Shown: piece by piece, positions 54,586-64,000 of the stretch | How positions within the stretch are numbered: position 1 is the first letter of the stretch | Layout: every line of letters starts with the position of its first letter | NCBI RefSeq assembly: GCF_007565055.1 | Contig: NC_044560.1 | Span: 49,437,030 to 49,501,029 of the forward strand | DNA length: 64,000 nt | Source: Rhinopithecus roxellana | Taxonomy: Eukaryota; Chordata; Mammalia; Primates; Cercopithecidae | Reading direction: 5' to 3' | The notes under the pieces: generated by a model | What the model saw: the letters and a program-made list of their open reading frames with translations, nothing else | The model's database searches: none | What the model was told of the DNA's origin: nothing | Program-made: the position numbers and the translations under genes

Positions 54586-56479
54586 AACCTTTTCCACCAC
54601 TACCCTAGATGCTCCTTGAGGGCTAGAGCCATACCTTATTCTGATGCGGACCTTCAGAGGCAACAGGCATGCAGCTCACGTGGAAGCTAACAGAAAAGTC
54701 CACCATGAGTCCATCTCCAGTCTCCCAACTCTTAGCCACTCCCTATACCAGCCTTGCCCTGGCCCACTTGCCTAACTCTCCCAGCCCTCCTCTTGACAGG
54801 TGGCAGTGGAGCTGATCAGTGTACCCTTTGCAGGGCTGGATTAATGAAGTTTGTTTGATAGGGCACTAGACCCATTCTTGGCACTCACCTCTAGAACAAA
54901 GAAAAATACTGGCCCTTCCAAGGCAAAACAAAGGCAGACTTTTCCCCTAACGGATCCCTTTTCCTTTGTAAAAGACACTACGCAGACCTTTGGTCCTCCA
55001 CTGAACTACATTTAAAATAGCTTTTGTGAAGGACAGACACAGTGACCATTCTTATATATGTGTGTGCAAGCAGCAAAGAAGTGATTGTAATATGAACAAT
55101 GTGTACTTCTTCCCACTTCTGACAGAACAGACGACATTGTGTCCTGAGCCTGGGAGGAGGTTGGGGGCCAAAATAAAGAAACCAAACCTTAAGTTTTATT
55201 ACATGAAATTCTGATAAAAAGCACTTCGAAGCCTCTTTCCCATCATCAAAAAACCACACTGGGCAAGATCAGAGCTTAACAGCCAACAAAAAAACACATT
55301 CAATCCCTGAGATCATTTTCCTGAAATAGAAAACTACATATGTTTCTCAAATTTCACATCAAGCCACTGCAGAGGCCAGACTGCAGGGCTGATTTGGGCC
55401 AAAGTAAGTAAGAGAGAAGGGAGAGAGGAGGGGGATGGGGTGGGAAAGGGAGTAAACAGGAGAAAATGAGCCCGTTCTTCTACATCACCACATTTCTCTA
55501 GCACAATCTAAACTTACAAACACCCCGTTTCACAGAACTTATAGTTAGGGTTGCTTATCGGACAGCCTTTACTTTGTCAAATTAAGACACATTGCCTTGG
55601 ATTAGCAAGACTCCTTAAATTCAAAATGACTTCATGGTTGGCTCAGAGTGCAGTGTCTCTAGGGCCAGCCGCCAGGAACACATCCACTGCAGAGGTCCCT
55701 CCTCCCCCATACTGACCTACCTGACTTTTCCATGGAGACAGTAGAGCAAAATCCTAAGCAGACAGGCTGTCAATGTTAATTAAAGGTCCAAACACCTCTT
55801 TAGAAACTATCTCCAGCTCAATATTTATACAGAACATAAGACTCCTAACAGACAGGGTTGGGGAGGAGAGGAGGAGGTTAAGGACGGAAATAGGTTTGAA
55901 TGGCATTTGGAACCCATTAATTTTTAAAAGACAGGCTGCCACCTTATATAGACCCAGAAAGGTTCAAAATGTAACAAAACCAGGAAGATGAATGAGCGGA
56001 AGATTGTTTAGAAAGCCTGGCAAGAGTGCTCCGCTTTTGAAAATAATAATATCTGGGCAATAATGAGAGCTGACATTTTTTATTGGTGAATGCAGTTTTT
56101 GGCACATTTTAACAATACAGGTTGACAATTTTTTGTATTTAACAAAAGGAAAAGCAATCTTCTAAATGATCTGGGAACAAAGGGCTCCCCGACTGCAATT
56201 TCTTACTAACATTTAAGAATTCTCTTCAAAGGCCCTTGATAATTTACAGAGAAGAAGAAAGAAAAATGAAGAAAAATTTTAAAAGAAGGTATACTTTCAA
56301 AAAAGAAACAAAATAGAAGTAGTAAAGGAGAAAAAGGAGGAAAGGAAAGGGTACAGCATTTTAACATTAAATTATAGCCCAAACGGTTAGATTCTAAGGT
56401 TTGACTTTAGCAATCTCCTTTCAAAGGAATGAGTTTTAAAGGAGAATCCAAAAGGAGATGTTGGTCAACCCCACCACAT
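54586..56479. other. Long single-copy stretch, no gene seen
   Basis: About 1.9 kb with no recognised transposon apart from the L2-like scrap. Purine-rich at 55405-55470. ORFs of 62-93 aa show no domain. The part near 55990-56260 is listed separately. Confidence 0.5.
55990..56260. promoter_or_regulatory. Candidate non-coding element with SOX/TCF-like sites
   Basis: GAACAAAGGG (56175-56184) fits SOX/TCF HMG-box sites, and CTTCAAAGG follows about 50 bases on. TTTTATTGG near 56080 resembles a posterior HOX/CDX site. There is no repeat homology. Function is inferred from motif density only. Confidence 0.25.
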
Positions 56480-56640
56480 CTTATAGACTCAGAACTTTGG
56501 GCCTGGGAAGTACTAAATGAATCACCTAATCCAAGCAGCACATTTTGCAGATGAGAAAAGTCTGATATGGGTGCCAGGGGCCCCAAGTTACCTGGTTGGA
56601 CCAGACACGAGTCTTTCAAGCTCAAAGCCACACCACTTCT
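56480..56640 (-). mobile_element. MIR/MIR3-like SINE, antisense
   Basis: 'atgaatcacctaatccaagc', 'agcacattttgcagatgaga' and 'gccccaagttacctggttgg' follow antisense MIR3-like sequence. Confidence 0.45.
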
Positions 56641-58364
56641 GTATCTTGTGATGTAGGTCCTGAAAACCGCCAAGCCTTCAGAGCTCTAGTGCCATGAATT
56701 CCAAGACTGAATACTGATACCTTTAACCAGATTGACTGATCTGAACCTCTACCAAGGTTCTTGAGGCTACCAAGAATCACATAAGTATAACATATTCCAA
56801 AAGTATGAAGTTCACAAAATAGTCCACTGACAGAGTTAGCCACCCTGGGTAAGAAATGAATTTAAGAGTTCACAAAGACTGAAATGCCCAATGTATCCTG
56901 AGGGAGGCCTTCTTGGGTCAGGAAAAGGACCCCTGAGCAAGGCATGATCCAGGAAAGTACCCCTTAAAATTTAACTCTTATTCCACACACTGGCTTCACC
57001 CTTAGAATGAGACCCTTCTGAGTTTCAGTTCTGTTCCCTGAAAAATGAGATCTAACTCTCTAGCATCTTCACAATTCCAAAACATTTTCAACAGAGAATA
57101 TAGTATCATATTTATTTGTAAGTGAGGAATCAAATTCAGAGAGAGTTCTACTTTATCATGTTGAAACAGCAAATGAAATTAAATTCCAAAAGTGATTCAA
57201 GGTCTCACAGAAAATTGTTCAGTAAAGGAAAAGCTATATTGCTGCTCAGTTGGAAAATGACAGTCATGCTAGAGATCATCTTTCAGCCACATAAAATCCA
57301 TGTCTAGATGTACACAGCAGAGAACTGGGGAAAAAGCTTTACAGAAATGGCACAGATTCAGACTAGTGGTTCTCAGTGAGGGGTGCACATCATAATCGTC
57401 GAGGTCACACAGTTTTACCCTTTCCCCCAAAGGACAGAGATGGGGCTTCTCACCCTTTTCTATCCAGATTTGCTTTACTAATGAAAACAGAAAAAAGCAA
57501 GCTCAACCTTCCTCAGACTTTGCCTCAGTGTAGCAGAGAGAGGGACAGTCAGTGATGTGGCAAGTGAGTACAAGTGCAGGGCACAGTCCCTGAGAACCTG
57601 TGCCTTAACACACGCTTCTCATGATGTTAGTGCCTCCTACTCCCTCCTACTCCTTCCTACTCCCCCACTGCCTCCAGCTCCACTGACCCAGCATGTTTCA
57701 TCCTCTCTCGCCCTCCTTGGACTTTAAGCCTCTGAACTCAGGCTGGGCTGGCCTCAAGTCTCCTGGGCACCTACCCATTTCTTCACACCCGTAATGTCTC
57801 TGAGACGCCTAATTTGGTGACACTCTCCACAGGTAGCCTAAATCAAATCCCCAAACCAGGGAGGAGGTGGAGAAAAAGGTCATCAAACCACAGGTTTACT
57901 CGGTTTCTAAATGGTCCCTCTTCCTCACCCCATCCACAAGCTATTTAACTGAGTTCGGATTTATCTTAAAAGTGGCAGAGCAAAACTTTGAACTAAGGAT
58001 TATTTGGCTCTTATATGGCTTTGAATATTCAAATAAATGTGTACTTATCAATTACTGGATTAGGGAGAGAATGCCTCACAGATGTTTTACTAATATATAT
58101 ATAAGGAATAAGTGAGTGAACGAATGAATGAATGAATTAATGAATGATGAAAATTGTGAGTTACATTGCTCAGATTATATACCACCTCCCTCATGTACAC
58201 CACCTTCCCCCCTTCTCCTTGTGACTGTCATTGGACTATAAATTTGTGTCTGTGATACTGGTCAATGTAATTTACTGAGAAATTACAACTTTGATTGTCT
58301 TTTTACCCACCCCATATCAATTCTACGTTTTTATTTAGTTAGAAACCCCCAATATTTGGATAGG
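56641..58364. other. Single-copy stretch with small simple repeats
   Basis: A MER5-like head ('tagtggttctcagtgagggg') at 57364-57383, three CTCCTACTCC-like units at 57633-57663, and an (ATGA)n tract at 58111-58150. No exon seen. The 82-aa ORF at 57867-58115 has no family. Confidence 0.45.
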
Positions 58365-58780
58365 AAGCCACCCAGATAAAAGCCTACACTGCCCAGATTC
58401 CCTTTCACCTCGGTTTGATTATAAATCTAGCTGCTGGTCGATAATACACAAGCACAAAGTATGACTTAGATCTTCTAAGAAGGTTGTTTAAAGAAGGTTT
58501 ACTCCAATGTGAGGCACAACCTTTGTATGCACCACTCCCACTTCATTCTTCCTGCTACATGGACTGTGGACTTGATAATGGAAACTTCAACCGCCATCTT
58601 GGACCATGAAGTGATCCTGAAAATAGAACTCAGGGCTAAAAAATGTCAAAAAAGCTAGTGTCCTTGATGACTTTATGGGGACATCACAGTAGCCTAAGAC
58701 TCCATATATCTATATTTATTTACAGAAAAGAATGAGCCCTTATGTGTTTAAGTAACTGTTATTTTGAAATTTCTATTATT
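58365..58780 (+). mobile_element. MLT1-like LTR, sense
   Basis: 'caaccgccatcttggaccat', 'gaagtgatcctgaaaataga', 'gtccttgatgactttatggg' and 'gtttaagtaactgttatttt' are the 3' half of an older MLT1 (J/K/L type). The 5' half is weaker. Confidence 0.7.
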
Positions 58781-59209
58781 TCTACTATCATTGGTGAAGA
58801 GATAAGGATATTTCTTCTGTAGAGAGTGAAAACACGCTTCTTTCTCAAAAATAACGGTAAAGAATATCTAATATTTACTGGTTATTTCTCAGCACTATCA
58901 AATATGCTAAAAAATAAACTGGTGAGATAGGATGACTGAATCCTTCCTAGAATTTAGAAGAGCTGCTTTAAATACCACTGTTCTGAGAAATCATCCTTCA
59001 ACACAACCATAAAACCATGCAAATCAAGGAGCTTTAGCATCAAGCATATCAGAGGTAACTGTGCTTCTCCCTCTCACTCTCAGACACCTTTAATTTTTAA
59101 TTTTATGACATTCCCTGGGGAATCCTTGCCAAAAAAAGTTACTTCTAGAATGATACAAATTCAATCAATTTTACTTTCATTCCACAGATTTATAGTATTT
59201 AAAAAAATC
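58781..59209. other. No feature recognised
   Basis: AT-rich unassigned sequence before the L1 tail. Confidence 0.4.
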
Positions 59210-59832
59210 AATTATTAAACCACAATAAGAGACTACTTTATATCTACTACAATGGGTATAATTTTTTTAAAGGAGAGGGAAACAAGAGCTGGGGAGGATA
59301 TGGAGGAATTAGAACTTTCATATATTTCTGGTGGGAATGTAAAATGATGCAGCCATGGTGGAAACATCTGGTGGTTCCTCACCAAGCTAAACTTAGAATG
59401 ACCCTATGGAACCAGCAATTTCACTCCTTAGATATACAACGAAAAGAACTAAAAGCAGAGACCCAAAGATACTTATATATCAATGTTTGCCACAGCATCA
59501 TTGACAATAGTCAAAAGGTAGAAACGATGCAAATGTCCACCAACGGGTCCATCAACAGATGAATGGACAAGCAAAATGTAGAATATGCACACAATGGGAT
59601 GTAATTATTCAGTCATAAAAAAGAAAGGCTGACACATGCTCCAGCATAGACACACCTTGAAAACATTATGTTAAGTGAAATATGCCAGACGCAAAAGCAT
59701 AAATACTATATAAATCTACTTAGATGGGGTATCTGGAATAGGCAAATTCATAGCAGACATAAAGTAGATTAGAGGTTAAGAGGGGAGAGGGAGGAATAAA
59801 AATAGTAAAGTTTTTATCTGCTCACTCAGCCA
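59210..59832 (+). mobile_element. L1M ORF2 end and 3' UTR, part 1 (split by Alu)
   Basis: 'gctggggaggatatggagga', 'acttagaatgaccctatgga', 'aaatgtccaccaacgggtcc' and 'gttaagtgaaatatgccaga' follow the C-terminal ORF2 coding region of an L1MB/L1MC element into its 3' UTR. A 72-aa ORF (59344-59562) is a remnant of ORF2; the frame is otherwise destroyed. Confidence 0.88.
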
Positions 59833-60069
59833 CGGGCGGTTCATGAGGTCAGGAGTTCAAGACCCACCTGACCAATATGGTGAAACCCCATCTCTACTAA
59901 AAATACAAAAATTAGTCAGGCGTGGTGGTGTGCACCTGTAGTCCCAGCTACTCAGGAGGCTGCAGTGGAAGAATCGCTTGAACCCTGGAGGTGGAGGCTG
60001 CAGTGAGCCAAGATCATACCACTGCACTCCAGTCTGGGTGACATAGCAAGACCCTGTCTCAAAAAAAAA
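59833..60069 (+). mobile_element. 5'-truncated Alu, sense, nested in L1M
   Basis: Starts inside the left monomer at 'cgggcggttcatgaggtcag' and runs through 'ctactaaaaatacaaaaatt' and 'ccactgcactccagtctggg' to a short A tail. Around 50 bases of the 5' end are missing. L1 3' UTR lies on both sides. Confidence 0.92.
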
Positions 60070-60345
60070 GAGTGGATAGGTAAAGGGGGAAATGGGGAGT
60101 TATTATTTAATGGGTAGCAGTTTCTGTCTGGGGTGATAAGTAAGTTTTAGAAATAGATAGTGGTAATGACTGCACACCATGGGGAATGTAATTCACGACA
60201 CTGAATTATATACCTGAAAATAATTAAAATTGCAAATTTTATGCTGTATGTATTATTAAAATTAATAAAACTAAGTAATGTAATCTCCAAAAATCATTGA
60301 ATAGTATACTTTAGTGAATTGTGTAGTATGTGAATTATATGTAAA
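60070..60345 (+). mobile_element. L1M 3' UTR, part 2, with a duplicated terminal segment
   Basis: 'ggggagttattatttaatgg' and 'gtggtaatgactgcacacca' continue the UTR. The terminal motif appears twice: 'ctgaattatatacctgaaaa' at 60201, and an L1-tail-like block 'tgaattgtgtagtatgtgaa' at about 60315. Confidence 0.8.
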
Positions 60346-61094
60346 TATGTATACTATATATATCTGAAGCTGTTTTCTAAAAAAATCAACTCTTAGATAA
60401 ACAAATGAGACAGGAGATGAAGAGGCCAAGCACCAAGGAAGGGATGTGGACTGTAGTCACAGGCAGGTATTAATGTGCAAGTTTCTCCCTTCTTCTCCTG
60501 CTGCTGCCTCCACTCTCTGGGGAGAATGAGACTTCCACCCGACCTCCTCTCTCCACTCAGAGAAGCACCAGAGGACACAGAGTTGACTTTGCACCCCATC
60601 CTCTTACTCAATTTTCTCCAAGAGGGAAGGGGAAATTCATGTAATCATTAAGAGACTGGAATACGTTAAGCCACATTTTAAGGGTCACTGTGTTAAAGAT
60701 AAGGTGATAATAATGAGCTCACACTTTCACTTCCTATGCCCAAGTGTTGACCAGCATGGCTTCCCACTGCCACGTGGTAATCATACGCAAGCAAGTCTGG
60801 ATTCATATTGCAAAGTTGCTAGACTTGAGATAGGGTTGGCAAATTGGGTCTTCTTTCTTGCCCTAACTCCTATGTATGTACACATAGCCCTGACATGCAG
60901 ACAGGGTTTAACCGCACTTCTGAGCTGTATTATCTGTCTAGTATATTAGAAGTTCCAGACACTAGAGGCTAAAGAGTATTTTCTGAGATAATAAGACAAC
61001 TTTTCACTCCTTATTTAGCTAATATTTTTTAATGTAGTCTCTATCAGTCAGAACCCCAATGGCAAGAAAAAGTGAGAGGCCCTCTGAATCCTTA
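60346..61094. other. Single-copy stretch, no gene seen
   Basis: No repeat recognised. ORFs of 72 and 81 aa have no domain. Confidence 0.45.
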
Positions 61095-61432
61095 ACAATA
61101 GGGATACCTGTAAGGGACTAAGAGGATTAATTTTAATTGCCTTAAGTGTGACAATGATGTTGTGGTTATAAAGGAAAATGTTGTTACTATTGGGTGATCA
61201 GGTGGAGAATACTGTGAGATCTCCAATTTATTTACAAATGATTCAGCAAAATAATCACATGTCTGTGTCAGAGGTAGGTAAGGTGTGCACTAGAGAGCAC
61301 AAAAGTAATAAAATGTTAATATTTGATTAATGTAGGTAAAAGGTATAAGGGTGTTCAATATGCCCTTCTCTCAAGTTTTCTGCAGGTTTAAATTTTTCTG
61401 GAAATTATACTGCAAAAAAATTTTTTAAAAAT
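61095..61432 (+). mobile_element. L1M 3' UTR end, sense
   Basis: 'tgtgacaatgatgttgtggt', 'caaatgattcagcaaaataa', 'ggtataagggtgttcaatat' and 'tttctgcaggtttaaatttt' with an A-rich end are typical L1MB-L1ME termini. Confidence 0.8.
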
Positions 61433-61529
61433 TCTCACCAAAATTAAAGAAAACACTGAACTCCCAGTACAAATATTAGCAATTGACATAAATATCACTG
61501 AAATACGTAATACTAATTGTCATAATTAG

Positions 61530-61835
61530 TAACTGACAATGACATACATAAGTGGTTGATAAATATAAGAAAAATTAATCGCATTCAATAATCAAAAATA
61601 CAAATTAAAATAAGATCCCACGTCAAGCCCAAACCCTTGACAAAATTAATATTGATATAGGATAGAATACTATACAGATGTCAAAAATATTTTTAGATAT
61701 TAATATGAAAAATACAACATATTAAGTAAAAAAGTAAGTTGTACAAAGCATATTTCCAATTTATTAACAAAAGAAAAATCAGTAGCATAAGAGTCTAAAT
61801 AATGGTACTGTATTTGAGATACTATGAATTATATT
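61530..61835 (+). mobile_element. L1M ORF2-end fragment, sense, highly diverged
   Basis: 'ttcaataatcaaaaatacaa', 'gaatactatacagatgtcaa' and 'acatattaagtaaaaaagta' echo the final ORF2 region. It could be part of the same L1 as 62330-63005. Confidence 0.5.
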
Positions 61836-62329
61836 TAGAAAACGATCAACAACCCAACATAATCACCTCCTGACAGATTAGTAAAAACCCACAAGATGAA
61901 TAACAATACAACAATATCCTTTAAAAATCCAAAACACAGAGAACCACAGAAATCAGCAACATAATAATTATTTTAAAGGGACTTCAGTTTCTAAAAGCCA
62001 TAAATTCATCTCTTTAAAGGAAAAGGTAGAATATTTACTAACAATCCACACAGAATTGTGCACTATAATGGAGGGGAGAGGAAAAGTAAAATGAATAAGT
62101 AGAATATGTAAGTTTAATATAAAGAAATATAAGAAAAAATAAACCTAAGATTATAGGAATTCAACCCTGTTTTCGCATATGCCACAGAAATGTCTCAGAA
62201 ATTGTAACATTTAACCTGTAAACCAAACTTACAGAGTGTCTCTTATTTGCACATAAGAAGCCTTGTAAACAATTTATTTTAGTTCAAAGCCATAAAAATA
62301 GTGAACTGAGACAAGACAAATCTCCCATA
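61836..62329. other. AT-rich, probably decayed L1
   Basis: Lies between an ORF2-like fragment and a clear L1 3' UTR in the same orientation, so it is probably the intervening L1 sequence, too diverged to align by eye. Confidence 0.35.
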
Positions 62330-63005
62330 AAGAATAATTCAAAGTAACATATGTAGATACTACAGTCTCAAGAAAATGAAGCACAACTACTCCCCACTCC
62401 TTATGTGTGGGCTGCGCATAGTGACTTCCTTCCAAAAGGTACAATATGGTGGGGGTGGAAGAGTAACTTTATAGTGGAGAAATCTGACAAACAATATCTC
62501 AGCCAGGTGATCAAGTCGAACATCAATAGTGATAAGTTGTGCTAAGAGTGTGTATGTTTGATATGATGAGAAAGGTCTTTTATCTCTGTGGTCTTCCTCC
62601 CAGAAAAAAAACTACTCAGGTCTCACCATGAGAAAAACATCAGACACATTTCAATGGAGGGACATCCTACAATATACAAGATCAATACACTTCAAAACTA
62701 TCAAGGGTATTGAAAGGAAAGAAAGACTCAGAAACTATCTTAGCCAGAAGAGCCTGAGAAGTCGTGACCAAATGTAATATGGTAAAAAGGCCATTAGGTA
62801 AAAACTAAAACAATTGGAATAAAGTATGGAATTTTACTAATGACAATATATCAATATCAGTCCATTAATTATGACAAATGTATCATAATAATATAGATAT
62901 TAATGGGAGAAACTGGATATCAAGTATATGGGAATCCTATAATGTCTTCACAAGTTTTCTATAATCCTAAAACTATTTTAAAATTAAAATTTTATTCAAA
63001 ATTAT
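62330..63005 (+). mobile_element. L1ME/L1M4-type 3' UTR, sense
   Basis: 'agtctcaagaaaatgaagca', 'gctgcgcatagtgacttcct', 'caggtgatcaagtcgaacat', 'ctctgtggtcttcctcccag', 'caccatgagaaaaacatcag' and 'gtaaaaactaaaacaattgg' give an excellent match to this class of L1 UTR, ending with an AAATT-rich tail. Confidence 0.88.
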
Positions 63006-63459
63006 AACTAAATTTAATAGGACATACTTTTAAATAATTTATGTTGTCTACCCTTGATCATCTAGGATTAATTTCTCTCAGACCCCCAATGTTAGAAAAA
63101 GTTCTACTTCCCTTGAACAGCAGTGAAGTTTTTATCTGTTCTACTCAGTTAATCTTGATCAAGCTCTGTCTTTGGCCACTAGGAAGCTTGGAAACAAATT
63201 TATTAGTAATTATGAATTCTCTAAAGGTTCTCTAAAGTTCTTAGCTTCAGCTCAGTTATCCTATCATTATTTTCACTCCATTCTGATTTTTTTCTATTTT
63301 GTACCACTTTTTCTTATATTATTATTAGCCACCTCAAATCTCTTTAGAGGGAGAATTTATACATATATTTTTCAGACTACAAAAAAATTATACTATTCAA
63401 ATGTATGACTTCCCATTTCTCATGTCATCAAAATTGTAGACAGTAACCCACTTAATAGC
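63006..63459. other. AT-rich single-copy stretch
   Basis: No repeat recognised. Overlapping ORFs of 64 and 78 aa have no domain. Confidence 0.4.
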
Positions 63460-63640
63460 AAGAATGTGGCTAATAACTAAAGCATTCTGCTTCAGTTCTT
63501 GAATTGCAAAGCGGTAATGACACCACCTGCTGTAAGGATGGTCATGAGGACTAACAGAGCTAACATTTGCTAAATATGCCTAGCACAGATAAAGGAAAGG
63601 CACTCAATAAACGATAATTACCATTATTATTATTAACAAA
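63460..63640 (+). mobile_element. MIR SINE, sense
   Basis: 'ggatggtcatgaggactaac', 'tatgcctagcacagataaag' and 'cactcaataaacgataatta' with a terminal (ATT)n match the MIR 3' half. Confidence 0.75.
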
Positions 63641-64000
63641 AATAGCAATAATTATTTTCATTAATATAAGAAAAAGAATGGAGCTGAATTACAAAGTAAT
63701 CATGGGCCAATTGGTGATTTTCTCAGTGACCCAGATAAACAAAAGTAGCTGCCATATTTCGGAGAATGAGAACAATAAAAGGGGAGAATGGGGGAAAAAA
63801 ACAAAAATAAAACCTGAAAGAGAGGAGAGGAAAATGGAGAAGGAAGAGAGAAAGGAGAGGTGTTCTTACATATTGTCATTGCCAAAAACAAGTTTGAAAG
63901 CTTTTAGACAACGTGAAATTCAATCACTTGTTAGTCTTAACTCGACTAAAATATATTTTTTAAAAAGACTCTCTAGCCTTTTTGGCACTCATTTTCCCCA
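63641..64000. other. Window end with purine-rich block
   Basis: About 63775-63862 is A/G-rich (GGAGAGG, GGAAGAGAGAAAGG). Nothing else recognised before the window ends. Confidence 0.45.

Noticed and set aside
59344..59562. ORF resembling reverse-transcriptase-linked sequence
   Set aside because: It is a remnant of L1 ORF2 C-terminus in a dead, Alu-interrupted L1M copy, not a gene.
1..64000. A novel multi-gene biological system
   Set aside because: There are no supported genes in the window. The unusual features are rearrangements, nested repeats and possible regulatory motifs, not a coding system.

Overview
This window is vertebrate nuclear DNA from a primate, most likely human or another ape. 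The evidence is the repeat content: Alu elements of several ages (one looks like AluY), an L1PA/L1PB-type tail, a THE1/MST LTR, MLT1 LTRs, and very many old mammalian MIR and L2 copies. I found no bacterial-type operon, CRISPR array, rRNA or tRNA, and no exon I could defend. Open reading frames are short (the longest is under 180 codons), several are visibly translations of Alu, L2 or microsatellite DNA, and none matches a protein I recognise. The best description is intronic or intergenic sequence. I cannot name the locus.

Layout. 1-3.4 kb: the end of a THE1/MST LTR, a long single-copy block with a candidate conserved element, then an L1 3' UTR split by a MER1-type hAT transposon that later suffered an inverted 50-bp duplication. 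3.4-11 kb: mostly single-copy DNA with scattered MIR and L2 and a (CA)25 microsatellite. 11-16.6 kb: dense old repeats (L2, MIR, MLT1, a complete MER20, an LTR). 16.6-22.4 kb: single-copy DNA with homeodomain-like sites, a TG-rich tract holding a perfect POU-dimer palindrome, and a fresh 58-bp tandem duplication. 22.4-26.5 kb: three antisense Alus among L2 and MIR. 26.5-31.6 kb: single-copy DNA, then two readable nests (a solo LTR inside a hAT element; an L1 inside another hAT element). 31.6-38.6 kb: an exact 94-bp duplication 2.26 kb apart, an 82-bp tandem duplication, an L1M tail and a MIR series. 38.6-49.9 kb: a Tigger-like fossil, an L1PA tail, L2 and MIR, a FRAM-like monomer and an AluS. 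49.9-58.8 kb: single-copy DNA with MIR, L2, MER5A and MLT1. 58.8-64 kb: a run of old sense L1 tails, one interrupted by a truncated Alu.

Because there are no recognised genes, nothing 'works together' here in the pathway sense. The main content is a record of insertion and small-scale rearrangement, plus some single-copy stretches that could be distal regulatory DNA. All repeat names come from pattern recognition against remembered consensus sequences, so subfamily labels and exact edges need RepeatMasker. Coordinates of the duplications, target-site duplications (TSDs) and microsatellites were read directly from the sequence.
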